Below, piece after piece: positions 19,890-31,640 of a stretch of 64,000 nucleotides of DNA. The translations under genes were made by a program, and so were the position numbers. The stretch covers positions 1,317,639,324 through 1,317,703,323 of the forward strand of contig NC_090444.1 of NCBI RefSeq assembly GCF_031143425.1. Direction: 5' to 3'. The notes under the pieces are model-generated. The model searched no databases. It was not told the DNA's origin and saw nothing but the letters and a program-made list of their open reading frames with translations. Every line of letters starts with the position of its first letter. The first letter of the stretch is position 1. The DNA is from Pleurodeles waltl (lineage: Eukaryota; Chordata; Amphibia; Caudata; Salamandridae).

Positions 19890-20463
19890 GGGGCCTTGTT
19901 TATGAGGTTTTAGGTGCAGGACAGCACCACAAGGGTTCTTGCTGCGCTGCACTGCATCAAAAGAAAAGGGAAGGAATGCACTGTATCTTTGAGATACAGC
20001 GCATTCCTGTCCTTTTCCCCTGCGGTGGTGCACAATGGGCTGCCATATGCCATCGCAGGCACTCTTGCACCATGGTGCAAGGATGTTTGCATTGCCAGGC
20101 TGATTGCTTTTGTGCAGGAAGGGGCACCTTCCTGCACAAAAAAAATAATGAGAGATGGTTTCCTCTTTCTATGTGTGCTGCAGAATGTGACACACATAAA
20201 AAAGGAAAAACACATCCATTATGCCTTCCCTGGGGAGGTGTAGGCTTTTGACGAATTCCCACGTTTATAAAAACCTCATAGATCTGGGAATGTGTCAAAT
20301 GCCATTGATGTTGCTTGGGAACACTCATTGTAATGCCCATGGCATGTCTCCCTATCGCAGGGTGAGGCAACACAGTGACTTGTGCTGAATTGCCTCAGTC
20401 CATATCTACAAGGTCATAAGAAGCCATGCAGGGTGGCTTTACACAGCTTGTAGATATGGCCCA
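19890..20463. mobile_element. Hairpin MITE, second family (574 bp)
   Basis: Runs from GGGGCCTTGTTTATGAGG to GTAGATATGGCCC. Internal hairpins include GCACTGTATC/GATACAGCGC (19977-20006), a CTTGCACC/GGTGCAAGG stem (20064-20083) and GGAAGGGGCACC/CCTTCC. The same modules recur at 54.1-55.5 kb. Target duplication not clear. Confidence 0.65.
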
Positions 20464-20949
20464 GCAGTGTACGCCAACAGGCCATCACTAAAAGTGACAT
20501 TCCGGTGGTGCACAGGGTTTTGTAAATAATCCCCTTGGTATTTAGGAGGTCCATGTGAAGAACCAAGGCAAGGAGTAGATCTTCAAGTGCATGGATCACT
20601 CATAATGACTCACTGGTACCCGTCTGTCAAGATGGGGTGCAGTAATGTAGGGCTGTATCCTCATTTTAGAACTTTAATGAAATAGATTATGCAACAGCAA
20701 TGTCTAAGAACATCCAGACTATTGTTCCAATCATAAAATCATTCTAGAATGATATGGGCCAATGATGTGGAGTGGTGATAAGTTTTACAGTGACTTGTAT
20801 CATTGACACATCATCTGTGGAGGATGTGCTAGTGGAGCTACATAGAGGCTGCGTTCAGAATGATTTTTTCTAGGGAGGGAAGGACCGAGGAAAGGAGGAT
20901 ATTTCATGGATCAACTGAATACAAACCACACTTTTGTCAGGACAGAATT
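20464..20949. other. No recognisable feature
   Basis: Mixed sequence with short ORFs only; nothing supported. Confidence 0.3.
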
Positions 20950-21272
20950 CACTAAAACATTTTGAACTTGTTTGGATCATAAATAGCATAAAATCCTGGT
21001 GAGAAGGCAGAGTTCTCCCCTAAACTATGGAATTAATTGCTGGTACAGTGGAGAAAAACAATGAGACCTGCTTTAGGAAACTATTAAAAATGTGGTTATA
21101 TCCACATTTACTTATAGCTCTAATTCCTGTTGTTTCTGGTCCATCCACACGTTTATTCATACCTAGTGCGGGGAAGCCTTCAGGTAGCTAGGCCATGATA
21201 CCACTACTACTACTACTACTACTACTAATAATAATAATAACAATCATAATAATAATAATAATAATAATAATA
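20950..21272 (+). pseudogene. LINE (L2/CR1-like) 3' end
   Basis: A degenerate C-terminal RT tail is readable across frameshifts (FSPKLWN…, then FRKLLKMWLYPHL). This is the usual KLWNSLP…FKxxLKTxLF ending of L2/CR1-type LINEs. It is followed by a short UTR and a trinucleotide tail. Heavily truncated. Confidence 0.5.
21202..21272. repeat. Microsatellite (ACT)n(AAT)n
   Basis: About eight ACT units pass into imperfect AAT/ATA units. Probably the tail of the adjacent LINE copy. Confidence 0.85.
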
Positions 21273-21489
21273 TTAATACTTGTTTACTATAGATGTCCCA
21301 AATGCTTCCCTTTAGTTTCTTGACTTTCTAAGAACAGCAAGGATGTGTGGATACTGTTGTTTATCACTATTAGTTCTTGCACGCCAGTTGTATAACCAAG
21401 TTATTTTCTTAGGCACTTCACTGACTTAGAAGATCGAAGGTAAGCGATCATGGCTAACTGCAGGAGGGGGTGGTCAGGAACTTAGATTC

Positions 21490-21960
21490 ACTATTGCTCT
21501 GTAAGTAACTGTAAGAAAATGGGTTACTGAATGAGGGGGGCTGAACAATTCTAGTCGGGGTGAAGTCACAAGCAAAACCCCAAATTAACCTGTGCTCAAC
21601 CCTCTGGTATCTTTGTACAGAGCGGTCAGTTGTATCTTAGAGGCAATGTATGAAGTAGTTATGCAGCGCTTCAAACAGTAATAAACTAAAACACAACACA
21701 AGAAAAACCCACACCAATTTAGAAAAATAAAGTATAATCTAATAAATAATTCAAGACTAGAACAACAAAAATCCAATCATTAGAACCGGAGTTATGCAAG
21801 TTTCAAGACTTAACTGAAAATAGCGCCAAAATGCAGAAAGAGTTAACTATGGATATCTGGTTGTGCTAGACAAATTAATCTTGCTATCCATGGGTGCTGG
21901 TGTAGCTCTATTAAACAAATACTGAGCATGTGCTCCTTCAGAATCGGGTTGTAGAGCCCA
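21490..21960 (-). repeat. LTR-like repeat, copy 1
   Basis: Closely resembles 26105-26500: shared blocks include GGTTACTG, GTGAAG-CACAAGCAAA, CACACCAATTTAGAAAAA, CAACAAAAATCCAATCA and GGATATCTGG. The TG end (TGTAAGAAA) suggests an LTR. No open internal region is attached. Confidence 0.45.
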
Positions 21961-22084
21961 TCAAAATCATTTACTTTGTTGCCTCTCACCCAATCATTCA
22001 GTGCCTTACTAGAGCCATCCAAGAATTCTACCCAAGACTTGTTTAAGAGAGTGTGGCTGTCCCTGAACCTCCTGCGGTATTGCC

Positions 22085-22443
22085 ATCAATCAATCAATCA
22101 GTTTTTGTAAAGCGCTGCTACTCACCCGTGAGGGTCTCAAGGTGCTGGAGGGGAGGAGAGGGACCTCATACGAAGAGCCACGTCTTGAGATTTTTCCTGA
22201 AGATGGTGAGCAACGGGATTTGTCTGAGTTTCAGGGTGAGGTTGTTCCAGCTCTTTGCTGCAATGTAGGTGAAGGATCGTCCTCTGGTGGTAGTTTTGCG
22301 GATGCGAGGTATGGTGGTCAGGGCCATCTGGGTGGAGCGGAGGGATCTGGCAGGGGTGTGGAAGGAGACACAGTGGTTAAGGGATGCTGGTCCTAAGTTA
22401 TGTATGGCCTTGTACTTGTGGATGAGTAGCTTGAAGGTGATTG
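22085..22443 (-). pseudogene. L2-like LINE, 3' terminal copy (5'-truncated)
   Basis: On the minus strand, a 94-aa frame from 22450 reads as the RT C-terminus (FKLLIHKYKAIHNLGP…RSFTYIAAKSWNNLTL…FRKNLKTWLF), then a short UTR with AGCGCTTTACAAA and a TGAT-type repeat tail at 22085-22100. This is the standard L2-type 3' end. Confidence 0.75.
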
Positions 22444-24242
22444 CCATCAATCAATCAATCAGTTTTTGTAAAGCACGGCTACTCACCCGTGAGGGTCCCA
22501 AGGTGCTGGGGGGCTGGGGAGGGACCGCATCTGAAGAGCCACATCTTGAGGTTTTTCCTGAAGATGGTGAGCGATGGGCTTTGTCTGAGGTGCAGGGGGA
22601 GGTTGTTACAGCTCTTTGCTGCAAAGTAAGTGAAGGATCGTCCTCAGGCGGTGGTTTTGCAGATGCGAGGGATGGTGGCCAGGGCCATCTGGGCGGAGCG
22701 GAGGGATCTGGCAGTGGTGTGGAAGGAGACTCGGTGGTTAAGGTAGGCTGGTCCTGCGTTATGTATGGCCTTGTACTTGTGGGTGAGTAGCTTGAAGGTG
22801 ATTCGCTTCTCGACAGGTAGCCAATGAGGGTCCTCAGGTGTTGGGAGATGTGTTCTCGACCTGGGAGGTACAGAATGAGTCTGGTAGCAGCGTTCTGGTT
22901 TAGTTGTAGTTTTTTGTTGTTTCTAGTTGAGGTGCTAGCGTAGAGGGTGTTGCTGTAGTCGAGCTTGCTTGTGGCTGAGGCGTGGGTGACTTTCCTGCAA
23001 CAGTCTGCTGGGATCCATCTGAAGATCTTCCAAAGTTTGTGAAGTGTGTGCCAGCAGGAGGAGGTGACTGAGTTTACCTGGCGGTCATGGAAAGGGAGGA
23101 CTTGAGGATGATGCCTAGGTTGCGGTTGTGCTCAGTCAGTGCAGGGGGGGGCGCTGAGGGATGTGGGCAACCAAGAGTCGTCCTAAGCTGAGGTGGCGTT
23201 TCCGAAGATGATGAGCTTGTCAGAGTTGAGTTGAGGCAGCTTTCTTTCATCCAGGTAGTGACAGCTTCCATTCCTGAGTGGAAGCTGTTTTTGGCAGTGT
23301 CCGGGTCTTTGGTGAGGGAAATGATAAGTTGTGTTTCATCGGCATATAGCACAATGTTCATATTGTGGTTCCTGATGATGGCTGCGAGAGGGGCCATATA
23401 TACATTGAACAGTGTTGGGCTCAGTGAGGATCCTTAAGGGACTCCGCAGTTCACTCCTGTGGGTCTGGATGTGTAGGGTGGGAGTCTGACCCTCTGCATC
23501 CTCCCGGAGAGGAAGGAGTGGATCCATTCCAGAGCTCTTCTGCGGATTCCTATGTCGTGGAGACTGGCGCACATGGTGCTGTGGGAGACCGTGTCGAAAG
23601 CTGCTGAGAGGCTGAGGAGAATGGGCGCTGTGGTGTGGCTGTAGTTTAGGAATAATCGGATGTCGTCGGTGGCTGCCAGGAGGGCTGTCTCTGTGCTGTG
23701 GTTGCTGCAGAAGCCAGACTTGGAGCTGTCCAGGGAGTTGTTGTCCTCGATGAAATTCCATTGTTGTACTTTGATTGCTTTCTCCAGTACTTTGGCGGGG
23801 TAGGGTAGCAGGGAGATGGGCCGGAATTTTTTTAGTTCTGATGGGTCGGCCGAAGGTTTCTTCAGGCAAGGACATATTTCAACATATTTACAGTCCTCAG
23901 GAAAGGTGTCAGTGTTTATGTAGCAATTGATTGTGTTCCGGAGCTTGGGGCAATGGATGCGCTGGCTCTGATGTCTAGGTGGTACAGGCAGGAGTCTGTG
24001 GGGGCTCCGGAGTGGGTGCTGTTCATGATGCTGACTGTTTCCTCTGTGGAGAACGTGAACCAGCTGTGGATGGTCTGGGTGGGTTCTGTGGGGGGGAGGC
24101 TCGGTCCCAGGTTCCGGTGCCAGTATTTTCTGGGAGGAAGCTGTTGTAGATGTCCTGGATCATGTGGTGGAAAAAGGTGGTGAGTTTGTCGCAGAGGTCC
24201 TGTGACGGGGGGATGCTGGTGGTTTCGGAGCGGGGATCTGTG
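22444..24242 (-). pseudogene. L2-like LINE, RT-bearing copy
   Basis: Second, longer copy whose 3' end (repeat tail at about 22448-22462) abuts the truncated 5' end of the first. Minus-strand motifs in order: an endonuclease-RT linker (TIHSWFTFSTEETVSIMN), LSAAFDTVSHSTM (RT block A), NVYMAPLAAIIRNH, then LYADETQLIIS near 23340-23370. The catalytic YADD motif reads YADE. The C-terminal RSF…KLWN-type segment and UTR follow. Several frameshifts and stops make it a dead copy. Confidence 0.75.
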
Positions 24243-25135
24243 AACTCAGTTCTTCCCTGTCAGAAGGCAGAGGCAGCAGCAGCAGCCAGAGGAGCTGGGG
24301 AGGTCAGCAGATGCTGACCAGGAGGTCAGTGCAGTTGCCCTCTCACAGCGCAGTGGCCCCCATTAAGAAGGGTAGGGGGATGGGAGAGCTGTTAGCTGGG
24401 AGGCGGGAAGGCGGGAAAAGGAGCTTCACAGGTGGAGGAGGGGGGCAGAGGAAAGCAGGGGAGAAAGTAAAAGGAAAAACAAGTGAAAAAGAAGAGGAAA
24501 AACGAGTGAAAAAAGGCAGAAAAAGCAAGAGTGAAAGAGCAACAGAGAGAACTACTTACTTGTGATGGCCACTAGACCACAACGGATGAGACACAGGGAC
24601 AAGCCTGTGGGTGGAGCAGGGCCTCGAACTGAGAGTCAGGAGGCTCTCAGTTCGTCCCAGTCATAAGGCAGAGGCAGCAGCAGCAGCCAGAGGAGCTGGT
24701 GAGGGCGGCAGATGCTGACCAGGAGGTCAGTGCAGTTGCCCTCTCACATGCTGTGGCCGCCATTAAGAAGAGGAGGGGGGCAGAGGGAGCAGCCAGCTGG
24801 GAGGCGGGAGGGTGAGAAACGGAGCTTTGCAGGGTTTAGGGGGCAGAGCAAAGGAGGGGAGAAAGGAAAAGTAAAAGGAAAAATGAGTGAAAAAGAAGAG
24901 GAAAAACAAGTGAAAAAAGGCAGATAAAGCAAGAATGAAAGAGCGACAGAGAGAAATAATTACCTGTGATGGCCCCTAAACCACCAGGGATGAGCTGCAG
25001 GGACAAGCCTGCTGCTGGAGGAGGACCTAGAACTTTGAGTCAGGAGGCTCTCAGTTCGTCCCAATCAGAAGGAAGAGGCAGCAGCAGCAGTCAGAGGAGT
25101 TGGGGAGGGCAGCAGACGTTGACCAGGATGTCAGG
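24243..25135. repeat. Tandem repeat, ~400-bp unit, ~2.2 copies
   Basis: Units start with GGCAGAGGCAGCAGCAGCAG at about 24266, 24667 and (variant GGAAGAGG) 25081. The unit holds GACCAGGAGGTCAGTGCAGT, a purine-rich GAAAAAGAAGAGGAAAAA tract and AGGAGGCTCTCAGTTCGTCCC. It abuts the 5' limit of the L2 copy. The Lys/Glu-rich ORFs inside come from the purine tract. Confidence 0.8.
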
Positions 25136-25379
25136 ACAGCCCAACTTTAGAGACAAGCATGACTCTCATGGGGGCATAATTGACCTGGTCATCACAGCTA
25201 GTGTGATTAATTTATTCCTCCCCACTGTAGGAATATGCTTTCACAAGCCACCACCCCTTAGTGCTCCTCTGGGATCTTGTGTATCCCCAGGGCTACTTCA
25301 TATGCAGCAAGCCATTTGTCAATATCAACTTCCATCACACAGTTGGCACCGGATATTTCGGTAAGTGCACCTTCTGGTT

Positions 25380-25960
25380 GCCTGCAGACACTACAGGTAG
25401 GCTGCCACCATTGCTGCTCTATTCTGAGCTCTGTCTAGCTTTAATCTCCAGTTGTTTTACGCTTCTCTCATGCTCCAACAGCATTTTTGTTTCTGCCAAG
25501 GCTCTCTCAGCCTTCTATTTCTCTGCCTCTAGTTTTATTTTGGACAACTGTAGCTTGAGCTTTCTTTCTGACTTCCTATCCTCCAGCTCCTCTAGGGAAA
25601 TGCCCTTTAAAGACACACTGCTTTTTGCCCTCAGAGTGGGCTCTTTTTAAGTGGGTAGATGACCTCCCTCCTCTGGAAGCTCCTGGTCAATGCACAAAGC
25701 CAGGTCATCTCTATTCCCAAATCAAGTTCCTCTTCATCCAGATCCTCCACATTAGGATCCTCATCCTCAGAGTCCTCAGGCTGGGATTTCATCCTAGTGA
25801 CTTTCTCACAGGTGTGGGGGCTATCTTATGGTCCAGCTTTGTGGCCTTCTTTCCTGTATGTAGCCCCATCTCCTAGCACAGTTTCTGCAGCTCAGCCCTG
25901 CTGAGGTAATCAACATTGAGCCTACTCTCCACTTTCATGATATGGGACAAAGAGGTTGAG
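25380..25960 (-). pseudogene. Ty3/gypsy-like gag N-terminal remnant
   Basis: The minus strand reads MKVESRLNVDYLSRAELQKLC, then acidic sequence and a Lys/Glu-rich coiled-coil-like end. This pattern is familiar from gag-like proteins of salamander LTR elements. Stops and frameshifts are frequent. It lies downstream (minus sense) of the LTR-like repeat at 26.1-27 kb, the order expected for LTR then gag. Confidence 0.45.
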
Positions 25961-26104
25961 AACCTAAATTTAGAAAAAGGGGGAAAACAGCCAATCAGAT
26001 ACGGGGAGAATTTAAAAAGGCTCAGATTGCTCTCAGATTACTTATCTGAGATTCTAGTGTAACTCGAATTCGCTGTATGGCAGTGCACAAACACAAGTCC
26101 AAAT

Positions 26105-27030
26105 CCTCACTGCTGAACACTGTTGTGAGAAATTAGGTTACTGGTTGAGGGAGCTGAAACCCTACTCAAGCAGCAACCACAATACCTGTCAGGGTGAAGA
26201 CACAAGCAAACCCAACCTTAAATTAATCTGTGCTGAACACTATGGTAGCTTGGTAAAGAGCAGTCTGACGTTAGAGGCAATGTATAAAGTATTTATGCAG
26301 AACTTCAAACAGAAATAAAGTAAAGCACAACATAGGAAAAATCTCACACCAATTTAGAAAAAGTAATTTAAGATTTAAACAACAAAAATCCAATCAGTAG
26401 AACCAGAGATTTACACGTTTAAAGATATAAGTGAAAATAGTACCTAAAAGCACAAAGCGACTGCTGTGGATATCTGGTCATGCTAGACCGGGACAAAGTC
26501 ACAAGCTCAGGCTGACCACAATGGATCATAGGCCAGCTAGAAGGATCCAGTTAGGCCAGCTGAACAGGAGTACTTTAAATCCCTGATGGGAGGAGTTGCA
26601 GAGTCCCATGCCAATGATGCATCGTGCAGCCGAGTGATGCAAGGTCTTGGTCAGAGATGCATTGCACAGCATCAGTTCTGAGGAGCTGTGAGGATGCTGT
26701 GCGAGGCCTTGAATGGATATCGAGGAGAGCTTTGACAAGGGGACTTGTGATGCAAATTCCGGCGTCGAGGATGTATTGAACACTGGCTGGTTCCGAACAA
26801 ACTGTGGGGCTACGATGTGCAGTACTGCACTGTTGTCAAGGCTGCCATTGATGAGAGCCTTGAGATGTGAGGGCCTGCGTCAGGGATACACTGTGGCAGT
26901 TCTGATGAGGCTGGCGGCGGCAAGGGCGATATATAGTCTGTGCAGGGAAAGACCATGCAGCAGAGGAGATTCATTGGTTCTGCTCCTGGTTGCACCACAT
27001 AGCAGAAGAGATGCATAGGTGCTACCAAGT
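26105..27030 (-). repeat. LTR-like repeat, copy 2
   Basis: Left part (26105-26500) matches the repeat at 21490-21960. The TG-type end (TGTGAGAAATTAGG at about 26112) marks one boundary; the other is uncertain. With the gag-like remnant to the left it could be the 5' LTR of a minus-strand element. Confidence 0.45.
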
Positions 27031-27429
27031 CTACAGATGGGCTGGAAAAGCACCATTGAAGTGCACATGTTTACTGCTTCCCCTGCCTTGGATGCAGACT
27101 AACTACATGGGGTATGCAGCCCTTTGTGTGGAGGGAGGACACAGCCTCTTCAAGTGTAAGTAGGGCTACACCCACCCATCCTGCCAGTGATTGCACAAGT
27201 CCTCTATTGTGTGTGGCTATCTAGGAGGAACACACGCAGCCAAACTGTCAGGTGCACCCAGTCATGTGGCCCAGGAACAGGCTGCAGACAATAATTGGCT
27301 AAGGCAGGAAAATGGCAACTTTCTAAATGAGTCATTTTCAAACTTGCAGTTTTAAATCCAACTTTACCATAAGAGAGGATTTTCATTACAGTTCTAAAGA
27401 CACCAAATATGAACTGGGTACGTGTTCAC
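27031..27429. repeat. Unclassified dispersed repeat
   Basis: Non-coding block with AAATGAGTCATTTTCAAACTTGCAGTTTTAAATCC, resembling common urodele mid-repetitive sequence. No class assigned. Confidence 0.25.
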
Positions 27430-27935
27430 ATTTGGAAGTTACAGCTTATTAAATGTAAAATATAGGTGCATAACTTCAAAGCAAAGCATAAAAGTCAAAA
27501 TTCATCACCGTATGGGCAAGGCGGTAAGGCCTATACTCAGCTTCATCTTTCCGTGGTCTGCAAGTTGATGACTCCGGTCAACTGCGAGAAAGAGATTCTC
27601 TACCCAAACGGGAGACGGGCAACTGACGTCTAGTTCCGGTCTGAAGTCAAGCAGATTCAAATCTAACTCTCTGTAGCCCAGAGTCATCCTTAAAAGCAAA
27701 CTCAGTGTGAAAGCCGAAGAACCTTGGAGAGGGGCCAATTCTCCTGAGCTCACCCGCTCTCAGACTGGATTGCGAGGTAAACACAAAATCTACATGCTCT
27801 TTTCAGCTAATGTCTGGTGTGAAGAAAACAGCTTGGTCCATCTTGTGGAAAAACACAGCTCATCTGCAATGTCTTAACTGCAATGTCTAACCCCACGTTA
27901 AAGCCAATAGGCAGCTAACCTAAATATCAAATGTA

Positions 27936-28840
27936 GGCCCATATTTATACTTTTTGACGCAAAACTGCGCCAACGCAGTTTTGCGTCAAAAAAATTAGCG
28001 CTGGCTAACGCCATTCTTAAGCACCGTATTTATTCAATGACGTTAGCCGGCGTTAGCCGCCGGCGCTGTCTGGTGTGCGTTAAAAAAAACGACGTACACC
28101 AGGCAGCGCCGGCGTAGGGGGAAAATGGCGTATGGGCGTCCACAAATGGTGCAAGTCAGGCTGAGGCAAAAAAATCGCCACAACCCGATTTGCGCCATTT
28201 TTTTACGACGCCCATCCCCCATTGAAATGACTCCTGTCTTAGCAAAGACAGGAGTCATGCCCCCTTGCCCAATGGCCATGCCCAGGGGACTTCTGTCCCC
28301 TGGGCATGGTCATTGGGCATAGTGGCATGTAGGGGGGCACAAATCAGGCCCCCCTATGCCACAAAAAAAAATTACAAAAAATACTTGCCTGGACTTACCT
28401 TAATGTCCCTGGGGTGGGTCCCTCCAGCCTTGGGTGTCCTCCTGGGGTGGGCAAGGGTGGCAGGGGGTGTCCCTGGGGGCAGGGGAGGGCACCTCTGGGC
28501 TCATTCTGAGCCCACAGGTCCCTTAACACCTGCCCTGACCCAGGCGCTAAAATCCGGCGCAAATGCGGGTTTTTTAGACCCGCCCACTCCCGGGTGTCAT
28601 TTTTGCCCGGGAGTATAAATACGACGCTCATGCATCGCAGTCATTTTTTAAGACGGGAACGCCTACTTTGCATATCATTAACGCAAGGAAGGTGTTCACG
28701 CAAAAAAATGATTCTAACTCCATGAACTTTGGCGCTAGACGCGTCTAACGCCAAAGTATAAATATGGAGTTAGTTTTGCGTCGAATTTGCGTCGAAAAAA
28801 ACGACGCAAATTCGGCGCAAACGGAGTATAAATATGCCCC
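27936..28840. mobile_element. Hairpin-chain MITE, copy D (905 bp), same orientation as B
   Basis: Ends GGCCCATATTTATAC...GTATAAATATGCCCC; target duplication GTA (27933-27935 and 28841-28843). The unoccupied site exists in this window: the related repeat at about 47535 reads AAATGTAATGTCTAATGCC without the insert, which confirms the ends exactly. Confidence 0.92.
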
Positions 28841-29095
28841 GTAATGTCTAATATCATGCCAAAGCCAATAGGCAGCTAAGCTGAATACAGAATGTAATGT
28901 CTAATGCCATGTCAAAGCCAATAGGCAGCTAAACTGAATACAGAATGTAATGTCTAATGCCATGTCAAAGCCAATAGGCAGCTACACTGAATGTCTAATG
29001 CCATATCAAAGCCAATAGGCAACTAAACTGAATACAGAATGTAATGGCTAATGCCATGTCAAAGCCAATAGGCAGCTAAACTGAACACAACATGT
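28841..29095. repeat. Tandem ~55-bp repeats (AAAGCCAATAGGCAGCTAA)
   Basis: About five units of AATGTCTAATGCCATGTCAAAGCCAATAGGCAGCTAAACTGAATACAG-type sequence, some shortened. One more unit lies left of MITE D (27888-27935). Fewer units occur in the relative at 47440-47560, so unit number varies between copies. Confidence 0.8.
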
Positions 29096-29187
29096 AATGT
29101 GCTACTGGTGAACATTGAGCAACTAATATGCGCAGTGGTGAAACACAAAGTCAATGGTCAAACACAATTAATAGCATCACACCACCA

Positions 29188-29340
29188 TCAAGACAAGAGG
29201 AACCAGGTAATTCTCTGGGAGCCACTCCACATGAACATTCTCTTATACTCCTATCAAGCCCCTCTCCCTCTTTTTCATGACTGGAGAGTGAACCCAAACT
29301 GTAAATGTCTGAACAGTTTCACATCACTGGTCTTATAAAA
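29188..29340. other. No recognisable feature
   Basis: Short mixed sequence between the LTR-like repeat and the LINE remnant. Confidence 0.3.
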
Positions 29341-30090
29341 CTTGTGTCTCCTCTTAGGCACTTCACAGTCAGTCTGTGGTGGCTGGGGAATCAGCATTTG
29401 ACACCTTCTCTTCATGTAACCTGGCAGACCTCAGTGAAAGCAGTTTCCTGTACTTATCCCCGTTGGGTTTTTGTCCAATCTGGGAGATCTGCAAACGATG
29501 CTCGCAAGTCACTTTCAGCTTCTGACTTTGCTGTTGGGATCCCTTGCCTCCATTGGGCTTTACGTAGAATTCTCCTGACTCTCCTTTCCAATTATGTGAG
29601 AAGTGCTCTCATGTTATGTTACATAAATTGCCTTTGATTAAGCACACAATCACCATTTGGTTTCTTGGAGCTTCTTAAGGAGAGCAAATCACCCTCTTAT
29701 CAAAGGAATGCAGGAAGGGTATTCCAGACATCGGGGTAGACTGAGAAGCTGTGGTTCCCACTTCAAGCTTCAGCAAAGTTTGGAACAGTCAAAAGATTTT
29801 TTGATGTTGAGCATAGATGGCGATTTGGCTGATACCTAGACCCCCATTTAGCAATTTTAGCTGGGGTTAGTCCATGAATAGCCTTAATGTAAGACATACA
29901 ATCTTAAACTGCACTACACTACACCAGTCATGTTTTAGATATCTAACTGTGAAATGTGGAACTGTGGCCACTGGAAAGGGTGAACCCTGTTTAATTCAGT
30001 TGAAGGCACCAAGAAGAAGTAGATACTTCCTCCAGTTTTTGACTGGATGCAACACTTACATTTCCAAAGTCTATTGATTACTAATTTATC
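29341..30090 (-). pseudogene. LINE RT C-terminal remnant
   Basis: The minus strand contains the C-terminal LINE pattern with frameshifts: IVCLTL…IHGLTPAKIAKWGSRYQPNRHLC, then NHSFSVYPDVWNTLPAFL. It is probably related to the L2/CR1-like elements nearby but is more diverged; boundaries are approximate. Confidence 0.5.
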
Positions 30091-30109
30091 AATCTCAGGA
30101 GATGGAATG

Positions 30110-31640
30110 TTATGTCATGTGCATTTGTAAAGTGCACTTTCAGTCTTCAAGGTAGTCTGGCACTGAGCAGCTCTGTGTCTAGCCATGCCTACAAGAGGTT
30201 GCTTAATTGAAAAGCCAGGTCTTTAGATTTTTGTAGAATTCAAGAGAGGAGGCTCTGATGTAGAGTAGGAGACTGTTAAATGCTTTAGGAGTAATATGAA
30301 AGCACAGGTAGTCTTGATCTAGTTCTGTGTATGCATGGATGTGTGCCAGTAGGCAACCTGCGGAGTGGAGGTGTCTGGGTGGTTGGTGGAATGCAATGCA
30401 ACTGTTCAGGTAGATAGGGCTTAAGTTGTGCAGTGCCTTGAATGTGTGTGAGAGAAGTTTAAAAAGAGAACATTTGTGTATTGGGAGCCAGTGGATCTCC
30501 CTGAGGTGTGGTGTGGCGTAATGTAAGTTCTGTGCTGGAGGTTGAGGATAAGTCTGGCTGCTGAGTCCTGGCTGGTTTCCAGTCTTCTAATGAGTTGCTT
30601 GGTGATAAGAACATAGAGAATGTTCCCATAGTCCAACTTGCCCAGTGTTGCTTGAGAGCCATTTTAAGATCTTCCTCAGCACCTTCAAGGTGTGAAAGCA
30701 GGTTACACTGACAGCGCTGATCTGTGTGATCATGTCTAGTTTGCTATTGATGATTATTCCGAGGTTCCTGGCAAGTGGGTGCTGGGTGTACGTGTGTGTC
30801 AGTATTCAGCCCGCCACCAGTTGGAGTCCATTGTGAGGAGCTCTTTCTGAAGATCACTACTTCTGTATTGTCAGTGTTGAGCTTGAGTCAGCTGACTTTC
30901 ATTGTGTTAGTGACTTCGGTCATGCAGGTGGTGAAATAGTTTCTTGTCCAAGAGGGTAGGTATGAGCCTCATGTTGTCTACGTAGGGGAGGATGTTGATG
31001 TCGGATGTGGCATTGACATTGACCAGAGGGATCATTTTGAAGAGTGTGGGGTTGACCGATGAATCTTGAAGCACTCTGCAGATGAGTCTGTGGATTTCCG
31101 AGAAATAAAGAGCAAACCTGATTGCTTGGGTACTATCCATTAAGAAGGAGCAGGTCCAATGGAGAGCATCACTTTGGATGCATGTCCGCTGCAGGTGCCT
31201 GATAAAGATGGGGTGTGAAACTGTGTCAAATGCTGCCAAGAGGTCCAGGAGGATGAGGGCTTCTGTGTCTCCTCTGTCAAGGATCATGCAGATGTTGTCT
31301 GTGGCAGGGATGAGTGTTGTTTCTGTACTGTGGTTGGGCCTGAATCTGAACTGTGTGGCATTGAAGAACTAGTGGTTGCGCGGTTGTGGGTGAGGTATTG
31401 GTTGATTCGTTTCTCTAAGACCTTTCCCGATATGGTAGGAGGGAAATGTGTTTGCAGTTGGAAAGAGTGACTCGGTCAGCGGATTGTTTCTTGAGTAGTG
31501 GCATGACGGTGGTATGTTCCCACTCGTCCAGGAATGTGGCTGAGTTGATGGAGGCATTGAGGATGAGTGTTAGTGCTTCACTGTTTGGTAGGAGTCCTTT
31601 AGTGAAAGTGTGGTGACACTGCCTTTGATACTGGCGTGCT
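30110..31640 (-). pseudogene. L2-like LINE, RT region, degenerate
   Basis: Minus-strand order: TFLDEWEHTTVMPLLKK and ISLLPY (about 31450-31540), then a 126-aa open frame (31287-30907) with ALILLDLLAAFDTVSH and, in place of YADDTQLI, LPYVDNMRLI. C-terminal and 3' UTR follow to about 30110. The catalytic motif is destroyed (YVDN). Similar in layout to the copy at 22.4-24.2 kb. Confidence 0.7.

Larger units (their letters stand above)
27430..29187. repeat. LTR-like dispersed repeat, copy 1, carrying MITE D
   Basis: Matches 46857-47627: shared AACTTCAAAGCAAAG, AAAGTCAAAATTCATCACCG, CAACTGCGAGAAAGAGAT, AACTGACGTC, ~55-bp tandem units and the end AACACAATTAATAGCATCACA. Interrupted by MITE D at GTA. 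An LTR nature is suggested by a TG…CA boundary in the other copy but is not proven. Confidence 0.5.

Noticed and set aside
24311..24932. Lys/Glu-rich ORF resembling a nuclear protein
   Set aside because: It lies in the purine tract of the ~400-bp tandem repeat and repeats with it.
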